Notes under the pieces: model-generated
What the model was told of the DNA's origin: nothing
Seen by the model: only the letters and a program-made list of their open reading frames with translations
The model's database searches: none
Translations under genes and position numbers: made by a program
Assembly (NCBI GenBank): GCA_039720395.1
Contig: JBBPBK010000051.1
Location: 1-64,000 of the forward strand
Direction: 5' to 3'
Source: Liquidambar formosana
Lineage: Eukaryota > Streptophyta > Magnoliopsida > Saxifragales > Altingiaceae
DNA: 64,000 bases
Part shown: positions 21,317 through 32,660 of the stretch, in pieces
Layout of the letters: each line of letters starts with the position of its first letter
How positions within the stretch are numbered: the stretch's first letter is position 1

Positions 21317-21850
21317 ATGCATGGAATTGGAAGAATTGGTGATCTTGTTCGATTGAAGAAACTGAGGAAGCTGAGTGTAAACATAGGAAGCGAGGCTGTG
21401 ATCAGGGAAGGGGAGTTTGCGAATTTTAAAGAGATTCAATCCCTTTGCAGCCTAACAATATCATGGGGTGTAGTTAAAATAGAAAAGGGACAAGAAGACT
21501 CGATGAAGTCTTTATCATTTCCACCAAAACTAAGCAAACTGGATATCAGATGCATCCCTCAAGGAACGCCACCAGAATGGTTAAAGCCTAGGAAACTGGA
21601 AAAACTGGAGAAGCTCTATATTAAGGGAGGGAATCTTAGTAGTTTGGATCATGAGGAGACGAACGAGTGGATGGTTGAAATTTTGCTTCTACAGTATCTG
21701 AAGAAATTGGAGATAACAAAGTCGGAAGTGTTGGAGGAGTTTCCTGGGAAGTTGTTTCCTCGGTTACGTTACCTGGAGAAAGTGGAATGTGGCAAGATTG
21801 AAGGAAATGAAGATGATATTGTGTGGGAGTGGAACAAAGACAGAGGATAA
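21317..21850 (+). pseudogene. Chimeric LRR fragment from the NLR-like gene
   Basis: A 177-residue ORF. Residues 6-175 copy the LRR end of the 15383-17461 protein (RIGDLVRLKKLRKLSV onward) with scattered substitutions and in-frame indels. The first five codons (MHGIG) come from unrelated flank DNA joined at the duplication breakpoint, so the junction created a start codon in frame. Near the stop, one base is missing relative to the parent (GACAGAGGATAA against GATGAAGAGGATAAG), which ends the protein earlier. The coiled-coil and winged-helix parts are absent. It could be transcribed as a short LRR protein, but no promoter is evident. Confidence 0.8.
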
Positions 21851-24133
21851 GGAAGGTGATACATAATTTATGATCAAGTGAGTAAATTCCTCTTAGATAC
21901 TGCTGCTTGCTTTGCTTTGGTTGTGCTTTTCATTCTCAGTATCCATATAATTATATTAAGCTACTTCTAAATGCTCTGCAGAACATGTAATTTATGCTTT
22001 GACAGAATATTTTTAAGAAATATGGAGACTGGCTATTTCGAAAGAATATTTTTCAGTGGAATGTATTACATATAAGAGGAAAATAAATTTATTTTGATCA
22101 TATCGAAAAAGAATTTTCTTTTCCCAAAGATAATTAAGGAGACATGATAAATTTTCCCAAGCTTACTGAAATATTTGTGGACATCAATGAATAGAGGAGG
22201 AAAAAAAAAAAAAAACAAAAAAAAATCCAGTGAAACTTCACCTAGAAACATTTCCCATCAAAATGATCGGAAAAGAAAAATACAATGGACAATAAAGAAC
22301 ACCCATCACTATGCTTGAGTTCCAAACAATAGAGTAGTTTGCCTCATTTGAAAGACTGCTTTTGGTAGAACAAAGCCAGTTAATTGCTTTAAAAAAATGA
22401 AAAAGAAAAAAAAGCCAGTTAATCCTCTGGTGCAAGGAAGTTTAGAAACATTGAATAATTTTAATCAATCTAAAGTAGACTAATGTCTAATAGTGGTCTC
22501 AATGTCGAATCACCAAGGTCAATTAGCAGCCCTAGTACCAACTGTATGTAAGCCCAGACCTATCAATCACTCATCTACTCGATCTTAGTTTGTGGTAGGA
22601 CAATCAATTTATCTAAGTCTCTTTATTTTCATAATTCAGTAGCTAGTTCTTTTAATCTTTTCTTTTCTACTTTCTGATAAGCACCTAGTTCTTTTGATCA
22701 TTTAAAGGATGTATGTTACATTGAATGGGTACATATAAACCAACATTAGCTGTCTCTTCTGATATCTCAAATATACTTTTATGTCATTTATCTGAAGGGA
22801 AATTTATTTATTTATTTTAAATTTTTTGGGTCATATTTTTTCGCATTCTTGTACATGGTAGGATTAAATGCTGCAACCCTCTAGACTGCTGGAGAGGCAG
22901 CAAAAAATCATTATCTGGAAGTTCATATTTTCATTCAGCTGGTCTCTTGCCAACACTAGATATCTAGAAGAGACCCAGCATGCCTTGAGATATCACAATC
23001 CCAGAACCTCTGATTCTTCACATTTTATTTTATTTTTTGCCCCAATTATCCCAAGGGGTCGCCGAAGCAGCCCCTCCCACACTTTCCGGGAGTTTATCAT
23101 AAGGAATCATTCTGATTGAATGGGTACATATAAACCAATTATAAGAATCCTATGTTTACATTTTTATTTTAAGAACCTGTGTTTACTGTGGTTTGTTGAC
23201 CCCTTCAAATTAGGCAGTATTTTTGTAGTATTGTACTGTTTCATGCTTTTGTTGTTGAAGTTCTCATCTGTTCAAGGGAAAAAAGGCCTGGGTAGAACGA
23301 AAGAAAATTACATTTCTTGGTTTTTTTGCAACCATAAATTTTTTCCTAGGTTGATTGCGTTGTGGCGTGGTGGCACTTTTCCCCTCTATGTGGGGGAGGT
23401 AAGAGGTTCTAGGTTAAAGTTGTAGGAATAGTTAGATGATGTTGTAATGAATTTCTCACCCATATTACCCAAAAGAAAAAAGGAAAAGGTTCATGCTACC
23501 TTTACCCTTTTTTTTTTGTTTACTTTACTAATTGACCTATGGATCTTGAGGTCTTGGATGCCTACATCGTTTTTACTTTTCTTGTTAGAGATTTGTCTTC
23601 CTAGTTGCTTCTTAAATTGTTTGTCACCGGTTTTGCTTGCAGTCAAATCGGCCACCAGTTGTCATAAACTCGTATGTTGGTATTATGAATTTCTGATCCA
23701 TATTACCAAAAATGATAACTAGCCACTGCTATTTGCTTAGCTTCTCCTCACACTACACCTTCTTGTCATCGCATCTATTAGATTCCCTGCAATAATGCAA
23801 ATCCTGGGAAAAAAAGCCCATCACAAATCTTGGATTCCCCTTGACAATGCAAATCCTGTGAAAACCCGAGCAAATTGTGCCCACATTGCTAGCGCATCTG
23901 AATCATGTCATGCGACTCTCTATCAGATAAGCTATCCTGAGAAATAAAGAAAACCCACTAGAGTCGTTACCCCTGAGTATGGTTCAATGGTGTTGGCAAA
24001 CAAATCGTGAAAAAGAATCCAATCAAGGTTGACCCCAAAGAGGTTGGCATTGGGTCGGGCTGGGCCAGGCTACTTTTGGGCCAATTTATTTTTTAGGCCA
24101 GGCCTCGGCTGGGGTAATCGGGTTTACATTGTG

Positions 24134-24488
24134 GGAGCGGCTGTTGCAAAGCCCCAAAGTTATAACTTGCCCCCACCTTATTTCCCAACCCCCCAAATTT
24201 ACACACCCACCTCTCTCAAAAACTAAAATACCCCTCCTTCTCACCCACCCCTCTTACCCACCCTGAGCCCCATACCGGCGAGAAGAAGAAGAAGAAGAAG
24301 AAGAAGAGACGGCGACGGCGTCAGCCTGCCTTCTCTTCTTCTTCTTCTCTCTGTCCTTCTTCCTCTTCTCTCTTCTTCTCCTCTTCTTTCTTCTTTCTTT
24401 CCTCTTTTTTTTTTGTCAGATCTGCGTTTTCCGGCATCCATTTTTTCCGGCGACAGTGCTTCTTCTCCTTCTCTCTTCTTCTCCTCTG

Positions 24489-24523
<35 letters not shown>

Positions 24524-24781
24524 TTTTTTTTTTTTTTTTTTTTTTTCCTCCTCTACTGGTCAGATTTGTGTTTTCCGGCATCCATTTTTTCCCGTGACGG
24601 TGCTTCTTCTTCTCTCTGTCCTTCTTCCTCTTCTCTCTTTTTCTCCTCTTCTTTCTTTCTTTCTTTTTTTTTTTTTTTTTTTTTTTTTCCCCTGGTCAAA
24701 TTTGTGTGCTTTATGGCGAGGGCCTCCATTTTTTTAGGCGATGCCTCCATTTTTTCCGCCGACGGGAGGAAAAAATAAATA

Positions 24782-24814
<33 letters not shown>

Positions 24815-25190
24815 GAAAGAAAGAAAGAAGAGGGAAGAGGAGGAAGGAAGAAGAGGGATACTCGCCGTCGACAAGAGAGGGGTGCGGGAGAGGGGTTTTG
24901 GGGAAAAAAAAAAAAGAAAAAAAGAAGAGGAGAAGAGGGAAGAAGAGGAAGGAGAAGAGGGAAGAGGGGGTGTGGCCTTACCAAGAGAGAAGAAGAGCGA
25001 AGAGGGGGTGCGGTGCACGCCGTCGCCGGTGGGGTGGGGTGCCGGAGAGAGTTGCCGATGGGGAGGGGTGCGGGAGAGGGGAGGGGTGGGGTACTTAAGC
25101 CCTTTTTGGTAATTTTGTATGATAATTTTTTTAATTAAAAAATATGAGGGGTCAACTTATAATTTTGGGGGGTTGCAATAGCCGTTCCCG
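24134..25190. mobile_element. hAT-like non-autonomous element, 1057 bp
   Basis: The 8-bp direct repeats TACATTGT at 24126-24133 and 25191-25198 flank inverted termini GGGAGCGGCTGTTGCAA (left) and CGGGAACGGCTATTGCAA (right, inverted). These continue for about 40 bp through TTATAA(C/G)TTG. The interior is extreme low-complexity DNA: a pyrimidine-rich left half with two related blocks of about 145 bp (TTTTCCGGCATCCATTTTTT near 24427 and 24571), and a purine-rich right half (AAGAAGAGG runs, GTGCGGGAGAGGGG). ORFs in it are artefacts of CTT and AAG repeats. Confidence 0.85.
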
Positions 25191-25339
25191 TACATTGTTC
25201 ATTGAGTCGAGCTTTTTAAAATTTCTAAAGCCCAGGCCAATCGAAAAAGCATGGATGACTAGTGATGGATTTCCTTTGTAGGTTCAACACAAGTATATTT
25301 TCCTTTTTCTTGGCTTTGCAATTATTTACCTGTGTCTTT

Positions 25340-25438
25340 GGTTTTTTTGGTACATTGGGAGGGGTTTAAACTCCTAACCTATCCTACTCCTACCCTTATC
25401 CCCATCCTCCTTCACCACTAGGCTAACCCCAATGGCTT
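25340..25438 (-). mobile_element. Short tRNA-derived SINE
   Basis: The 15-bp direct repeats TTTACCTGTGTCTTT lie at 25325-25339 and 25439-25453. On the minus strand the insert reads GGGGTTAGCCTAGTGGTGAAG (A-box-like), then about 35 bases later TTAGGAGTTTAAACCCC (B-box-like), and ends in an A-rich tail (CCAAAAAAACC). A related head without clear ends is at about 51467-51520 (GGATTAGCCTAGTGGTGAGG). Confidence 0.78.
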
Positions 25439-25654
25439 TTTACCTGTGTCTTTTTTACGCATGAGCTTATCAGACCACCGCGCAATGTAAAACAATATTT
25501 CTATATGTGAGGTGGTGTGAGCAGAACAAAGAGATGATCAGGTGAATTTTCTTGTGTATGGTGTGGGGGTGTGACCTCCTGTACAGAATTCTTATAAAGG
25601 CTATATATCTGACATTGTCCTAGTATCTGCAAATTTTTTTTAATTTTTTTTAGA

Positions 25655-25800
25655 GAATATATGGTAATCCTTAGCCTACTATGATTGAGGTTTGGGCCTA
25701 GATATCCCTAGCGATGGAGGAGATCATCCAAAGTCAAGATGCCAAGATTCAATCATGAGACTTCTAGTTTATGAGCTATGATCCTAACCGTTTGAGCAAT
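25655..25800 (-). mobile_element. SINE-like sequence, decayed
   Basis: On the minus strand GCTCAAACGGTTAGGATCAT resembles an A box, and CTCATGATTGAATCTTGGC lies where a B box is expected. A conserved-looking body ending TCTAGGCCCAAACCTCAAT follows. I recognise this layout from plant tRNA-derived SINEs. No target duplication could be defined. Confidence 0.45.
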
Positions 25801-26175
25801 GTTAACAGACCGTATTAGTATTGCCAGATTAGCTAACATATTCCATATGAAAAGTGTCTATTTGGTTACAAATATTAAAAAATAAAGATGAAACTAATAT
25901 TAGACTATGAAAATATCTAATCCCAAACTTGCCTCGAGCCAAAGTTGAACTTGAAACCATTGATAATTGTTTCAAGTCCTCTAGCCACTTCTCTACAATT
26001 CATGAGCTACTATCCACAAAAGCTAAGGAATATCATATTCACCTCTTAACAAAAATAACAAATCCTGTAGCTGCTTATTTCCTTAACATCGAAAGATCAC
26101 CTATTCCAAAAACAACAAAGCTGCCCAACCTTCGACTAATATAGAAGAAACTGACTGTTCCCACCATTGGCATCT

Positions 26176-27833
26176 TGTTGGGAATCGAACAAGAGGGAAA
26201 AATACAAGTGCGGAATATAAAAATTTTTCCTACGATTCCACAGCCCATGAATCTAATTATGCATAACACAAAATCAAACCCTAACTACAAAGAGGGTTAG
26301 AACACTTACAGAATTTTTGTCTTCTCCTTTTTGCTCCAAGCTTTGATTCCGGACAGCGATGAATGAGCAGCCCAAGTGTGCTGCCTCCAACGGTATCCAC
26401 ACCTAGCTAGAGCTTCAAGTCCTTTCTTTCTTCTTCCTTGTTGTTGCTAGAGGTGGAGAAGAGAGAGAGAGACAAGAGAGCCTCCAAGGGGCTGGACGGC
26501 TAGGGTTTATTGTGCAAGCCTATTATGCCATGTCACACATAAGTGTGACTTATATAGGCAGCCCACTAAAGGGGGCTGGCCATGGGGAAGAAACCCTAAT
26601 AGGGTTATGTGTAATTACACTTAATTGCACATTAACCCCTATTATTTGTATCAAATACAAATAGGCCTATAAAGAACTATTCTTTATTCACTAAAACCCT
26701 TTCTCTCATAGACTTTAAAGCCCTTCTTGCATGATCAGTGTGTGACCCATTGGGTTCACATCATTAAGTAGTAGGAATAGCACGAGGTGTGTACAATGGA
26801 ACTCTTTCCATTTAGGGTCTAATTGGAACTCCTTCCAATTCCCTAATTGATTATAACTCACTTATATCAATTAGGGCTTCTACTAACCATGAGTAACACC
26901 TAGCATATGGCTCATGGTGTGGTCCTTAATGAGGTGAATAGTCATTTACAAAGAGCCCTTCTGTTATAGTTTATAGGTTACAATTGCATCCTTCCTTCAA
27001 CACAATGTCTCCAATTAAACTAATAGGACATGGAAGTCTGTCAAGTCCCTAGTTTAATTACTTTATACTCAATCATAAATATCAACTCATTGATGAACTC
27101 ATGAAACTCTTTTCATATTCATCCTACCATGGCCATAGATTTAATGAGTTATATTATGAATGCTATATGAGACATTCTCTCTCTTTTTCCTGAGAGTGAT
27201 AGATCCCTTGTTGATCACTCACATGCCTTCATACACATAGCAGTAGGGCCAATGAACACCTTTGCAGACCCCTGAATAGGATCTGCACTTAGTGTTATCA
27301 AACTTCTAAAGCTACATGCATAAGGCAACTATGGTGTCTCAGGTCTAAGGATTACTTGTACCACTATAACAATGAGAAACTGATTGACAGGCAGGATAAA
27401 ACTCCATTCAGTTTATCTCATATCTTTGGCCACATTCAGTGTACCTATTCTCGCAATAGGCACTCACTTGTTGGTTGTAGTGTCTCCACACAAATAGCTT
27501 GAGACTAGCTATCCTCCTATAGAGTCAACCTAACAAGTGCTAGTCCTATGGTTCATTACTGTCCATCATAGTGAACCTTCAACTAGGAATGCTTTAGGAG
27601 TTTAGTACAGAGATATATCTATAGTCTCAAAATTACAACTCTTTGTAATTCCATATTCTCAACTCTAACTCCATGGACATATTATGTAAATATAAATGAT
27701 GCATATAAACATAATAGAATAAGCCCTTTTATTAAATCAATAATAAATGTGACATACATAAATGAAATCAAATGATTGTTCCTAATCCCTAAACAATCAT
27801 CTCTATGATTGACTCTAGGGCATAATCCTAACA
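26176..27833 (-). mobile_element. Solo LTR of an LTR retrotransposon, 1.66 kb
   Basis: The element begins TGTTGGGA and ends TCCTAACA, the TG...CA inverted ends of an LTR. It is flanked by the 5-bp duplication CATCT at 26171-26175 and 27834-27838. On the minus strand GCCTATATAAGTCACAC (near 26550) is a good TATA box, followed by an R/U5-like leader, so the LTR is in minus orientation. No internal retroviral genes or second LTR are present, so the element collapsed by LTR-LTR recombination. Start and end sequence resemble Ty1/copia LTRs, but the superfamily is not established. Confidence 0.85.
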
Positions 27834-28097
27834 CATCTATGATCTATAAGGCTCACTCCTGCTGAAGATAACAGACAGGCATAAAATAAGCAGCAGACAG
27901 AGAAGGGCAAAAAAACAGAACACAAACTTACAATGGAGAAGGCAACCAAATCTTAGTAAGCCTACTCAGGGTCACTGGTCAATCTGATGACTATATTGTA
28001 ATCAGCAATTCCAAGCTTTGCCTTCTAGGATAGACGTCAAAATTGTCCATGGTAGATGTTGGTTTTATAAAGGATGACTAAACGTCAAGTACATTGA

Positions 28098-28134
<37 letters not shown>

Positions 28135-28907
28135 CTAATAGTTTAGTTACAGGAGTAAAGAACAAATGTAACATACTCATAAAAAATATATTTATCGATT
28201 TCCTTGGAACAATAAAGAGAAAGAAACATTTGCTTGCAGCCAGCTTGTTGACCAAATGACCATAGTGGATACCAACAATCCCAACAATCTCGGCCTGTTG
28301 AAACCCTAAAATGGAATTTTGATATCTACCTCAGAGCAACCTAGCTTAACTCTGACAAGAATTTTCCATTTCATCATTTCGTGACAATCATGAAGTTTTC
28401 GATTTGTTATTTTCAATAGCAGTCTAGTTATACAGGTGTTATTTCAGAATTGTTCATTTTTTCCCATTTAAAACAGAATTAAACCCTCTGTTTACTTGCA
28501 CCACAAAAATCTGCATGCTCCCCTTCTAGCCTGTTGAGTTTGTTAAGAGTCTACCAATCTTGTATTAAACCAAAAAAAAAAAAAAAAAAAACCCACTTGT
28601 AATTGGGTTGTAAACAATTATCCTTCTGAAATGCTGTTCCCAATTGCCTCATCCAATAAATCCAGGTTGCAGTTCCCATTAACCTTGGAACAACTAAGAT
28701 AACTACTTAGATCTTATAGCTCAAGGCAATGATGAATAAAACTTAAGTTGAAGTACGGATTAATTTACTGAAATAATTTTCCTGAAGCCCTCAACTTCTG
28801 TAATGATGAATAAACTCAAAGTTGAAGTATGGATTAATCTATTGAAATAGTTTGTCTCAAGCCCTGAACTGGAATGATGCTACAAATGAATGCATGGAAT
28901 TGGAAGA

Positions 28908-31779
28908 TGTTCCTTTTCATTTCAAACGTCCATGTCTCTTTACTGATCTGCCACATACGACCTGCTCTTCCCTCTTCACTAACAGACCCTCTTATACCTC
29001 TAGGAAACTAGCAAAAAGTCTAGATGCACGTTCTTTCCTTCTTCATCCAAGATACAATTGAAATCCCCCTAAGACATAACCATGATGCTAGAAATGAATG
29101 CATTTCTTGCTTCCTTAAACAACTCTCAGCCAGGTTGCTGTCATGCTTTCATTGTTACAGCTCAGCGACTGCAGACAGATGTTAGACATTCTTCTCATAC
29201 AACAGCTAAATTTCGAAATGAAATGTTCATGCATGATGGTCTAATCTTAGAGCAGATCTATGGGAATCAGGGTGTAAATCTGAAATTGTATACATTTTAC
29301 TAAATACGGATCTACATAAGAAACATCGTATAAAAATTTAACAGTTTGATTTGATTAGTGTAAAACAAAAATACAATAAGATTGTACCCTTACGAGGGAA
29401 TCTGACTAAACCTGAACGGTGAGTCTGTTTTTCACCCCCTAAAAAACTTCCAATCCAAATCAAAATTCAGCGGAATAAGAATTCATATTTCCAGTACCCC
29501 TTCTATCTCGTAACGTGACACTCAATCCCCCGACAACTGAACTATATTTCCTACACACTTTGTTGCTTGCACACACAAATTCGCTTAAGAAAACTAACAA
29601 AGTCACTGCATATAATAGATTTGCTTTCTCTGTAAGTTTCTAATTACATTATAACTGATGCTATATATACTATTTTTTATACAATTAAGTAAGCTTTTAA
29701 TCCAATTGCAAGAGTAAGCCTTTGCAATTGCAAATGCAAGCTTATTTTCTAAAATTGGAACAGCTATCTATCATCAGGAATTTAATCATGTAATTAGCAT
29801 AGAGGGTTACAAGATTTTCTACACTTACTCTACAATTGGAACAGCTATCTATCATCAAGAAATTAATCCTGTTATTATCCCAGAGGGCTGCTACAAGATT
29901 GTCTGCAAAAACAAACCATCAACATCTTCTCTGATTCTGTACACTTAGAGTTGGCCCTGTGTCATAAATGATAATAGTTTTAAACATGTACATTCTCACC
30001 CAGAGTGACAGTGGCAAAGAATGAAATTTCCATGCCAAATATCTCAACCTCACTTCTCTCGTGATTGCAACTCCACATGGCAAAGAAGTACACAAAACCA
30101 GCTGTAACCTTCCATTTTTTTTTTGTCCCAGTTAACATAACCTAAACATCCACACCCAGAGTGACAGTAGCAAGACCAAAGCAAAATACAAGCAGACATC
30201 TCAAAAGGGCCTAACCTTTGAGGAGAACCAGTTGTAACTTACAGAGCAAAAAGTAAACAGAACCTTCCGAAAAGGCCCCTCAACTGAGCTTCTTGGAGTC
30301 CAGTAGTAATTAAATAAATAAATTAGAAGAAACCTCAACGCATACAAATTTCTACATCAGCATCCTGTTCCTTCTTTGTTTTTTTTTCCAAGAAATCCTA
30401 TGCACATTTGATGCCCATTAGTAAAATGCATCAACTGCTTTTGCATGTGAAAGGAAAATGAGGAAACTTAGGAGATTAAGATATAATTTGATGGAATTTA
30501 AGAACCAGCATTAGGTTTTAATTGTCATTTTCTTTTTCCCTAGAGAATTTTTTTCTAGTACTAGAGAAAAGAAAAGGAAAAAAAAAAAATCATTTTTCTT
30601 TAAATTCCTCGAGAAAAGTAAAAATAATGTAGAAAAGTTTATGTATACCTCAATAGTACGTATGGATAGCGTGACAAATTTGGCATTGCGGAACTGTTGG
30701 AGCACATCAATAAGTAAGGCTGCTCCAATGCCTGCAAAAACCAATCAATCCGCCCAATTCTAACCAACCCGAGCTCTACAGATGAGCCCAATTGACTTGG
30801 TGGGTGGGTAATAGGTTCACTTTTTATTTTTTTGCGGGTTTGTGGGTGGATTGCGGGTGTGCAATTAAAAACCAATTATAATCCACCCGCTCGCATAGTA
30901 TCATTAAGTAATGGTAACAAGATAAAAATGGTCAACTAACAAACAAATAAAATCCCTCAAAGCTGTTGTTTCTTCTAAATTTTTACATTTTTCTTTTTTT
31001 TTTTTGTTATTCTTATAAAATGTTCACAATGAACAAAACATATAACTAAATAACTTGTAAAAACATAAGAAAAATTATAATAAAAAAATGAGCGTGGCTC
31101 AACTAAAAGTCCCCAATTCGCAAACCCACTTGCAATCCATCCGTCAATCTGATTTGAAGTGTGAATTAAAACCGTCCAACCATGTGGACGAATGTGGATG
31201 AAAAATCATTTCATCCGATAAACCCCAAACCCAATCCGACCCGACCCGACCATGACCACCCAACGGTAAGATTTTGAGCGAATCTTTGCAGCTCATTACT
31301 TGTGTGACATACTGACATGTCGCCAGATCCATATCCACTTCCTCTATAGGTGAAAGGTCATCCACGGACAACGCTTCAGGAGAAAAACCTCGAAGGTTGA
31401 CTGTCAGATTGAAAGCTTGGCCGCCGACACAACAAACTTTCACTCTAAAAAGTGCGAATATGAGTAGGAGATGTTCAGGTGGGCCAGCTTAGGAGCAGAT
31501 ATATTTATGAATATTTATTAAGGGCTTTCGTGGGGACTCGACAGCCAAATAAGGAGAGATTTTCTAGATTTCGGCAGCTAGAGAAGATATCCAAGCACTT
31601 TGAGGGTGTGGCTGTTTATTATATAATCATTTTTTGGGTTTAGAAAAATGATTATGATTTAGAGTATCAAATAAAATTAAAAGTTATTTAAACTTCAAAA
31701 ATGATTTTGAATTATTTAAAAGCTTAGTTAAACAAGGTTAAAGGTGCATTTGGATGTGAATTTTATAATCGTGTACTGT
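28908..31779. other. Intergenic, no supported gene
   Basis: A direct repeat of about 80 bp (ATTGGAACAGCTATCTATCATCA) lies at about 29755 and 29835. On the minus strand 31443-31255 encodes about 60 residues of coding-like composition (NLTVNLRGFSPEALSVDDL) with no ATG of its own and no recognised family. It runs into a repeat-like GGGTCGG tract and could be an exon fragment. The block 30740-31140 is A/T- and GGGT-rich repeat DNA. Confidence 0.4.
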
Positions 31780-32660
31780 GGTGTGTGGGCTCCCTTTAAA
31801 TTAGGCAGTATTTTTGTAGTTTTGTACTGTTCCATGCTTTTGTTGATGAAGTTCTCATCTGTTCAAGGGAAAAAAAGGTCTAGATAGAATGAAAGAAATT
31901 CTGTTTCTTGGTTTTCTCACTTCTCCCCTCTCAACTTCTACCCCTCATCTAGGGGCGGTTTTAGGTTCAAGTTTTAGGAATAATTATATGATATTGTGAT
32001 GAATTTCTCATTCATGTTATCAAAAACAAAAAAATTATTCCTGGTATGTATTTTTCTTTTTGTTTACTTTGCTAATTGACCTATGGATCTTGAGGTTTTG
32101 GAAGCCTACATTTTTTTACGGAGTTCTTTTCTTGCAAGGGATTTGCCTTCCTAGCTGTTTCTTAAATTGTGTCACTAGATTTGCTTGTCGTCAAATGTGC
32201 CACCAATTCTCATAGACTCATAAGTTGATGTAATGAATTTTCAATCCATATTACCAGAAAAATAAAAATAACTTAAAAAAGCCACCACTATGCGCTCAAC
32301 TTCTCCTTGCACTACACGTCTACACCACCTTCTTGTCGTTGCATTTATTAGATTCCCTGGACAATACAAATCCTGGGAAAACCCAAGCAATTTGTGCCCA
32401 CAATGTTATCGCATTTGATTCATGTCAAGCGATTCTCCATCAGACCAGTAAACGAAAGAGAGAGAGAGAGAGAGAGAGAGAAAAAATAAAAAAACCCACT
32501 AGTGTCGTTATCCCTGCGTATGGCAGGGCAAATCACGAAAAAGAATCCAAAGATCAGGATGAGTGGATGACCCCAAAAAGGGTTAGCATTGGGAGGAGCA
32601 GGGTCAAGCTGAGTTTGGGCCAATATTTTCTGGGCTGGGGCCGGGCTGCGGATATTGTGC
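31780..32660. repeat. Third, older copy (C) of the NLR-gene flank
   Basis: It matches 19975-20560 of copy A and 23195-24115 of copy B: TTAAATTAGGCAGTATTTTTGTAG at the start, the SINE-like block, TTAGATTCCCTG(G/C) near 32349, and a GGGCCAAT block near 32617. It is more diverged than A is from B. A (GA)n tract has expanded at about 32457-32482. The NLR coding part is not included. The end near 32660 falls near the point where the hAT-like element sits in copy B. Confidence 0.75.

Larger units (their letters stand above)
16931..21331. repeat. Tandem duplication, copy A (3' half of NLR-like gene plus flank)
   Basis: This segment and 21332-28907 are direct copies in the same order: LRR coding end, 3' flank, a TATCACAATCCCAGAACC block, a SINE-like block, then a block starting CTAATAGTTTAGTTACAGG (20567 and 28134). 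Copy A carries a 1.06-kb transposon at 18674 that copy B lacks. Relative to copy B it lacks everything between about 23775 and 28100. The G-run at about 18087-18102 is absent from the matching site in copy B. No gene other than the NLR 3' end lies in it. Confidence 0.85.
21332..28907. repeat. Tandem duplication, copy B, with later or retained inserts
   Basis: Colinear with copy A over 21332-23775 and again over about 28100-28907. The 4.3 kb in between has no counterpart in copy A, but its first 350 bp (23765-24115) match copy C at 32325-32660. That part therefore predates the A/B duplication and was probably deleted from copy A. The middle contains a hAT-like element, SINEs and a solo LTR. 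The A/B junction at 21332-21334 shares only AGA between the two parents. Confidence 0.82.

Noticed and set aside
24241..25112. Many ORFs with poly-Ser/Leu/Phe or poly-Lys/Glu
   Set aside because: They are translations of CTT/T and AAG/GGA tracts within the hAT-like element.
28852..29303. ORFs at 28852-29061 and 29082-29303
   Set aside because: No recognisable domain. The first begins in duplicated flank DNA whose copy A counterpart does not encode the same protein beyond the junction.
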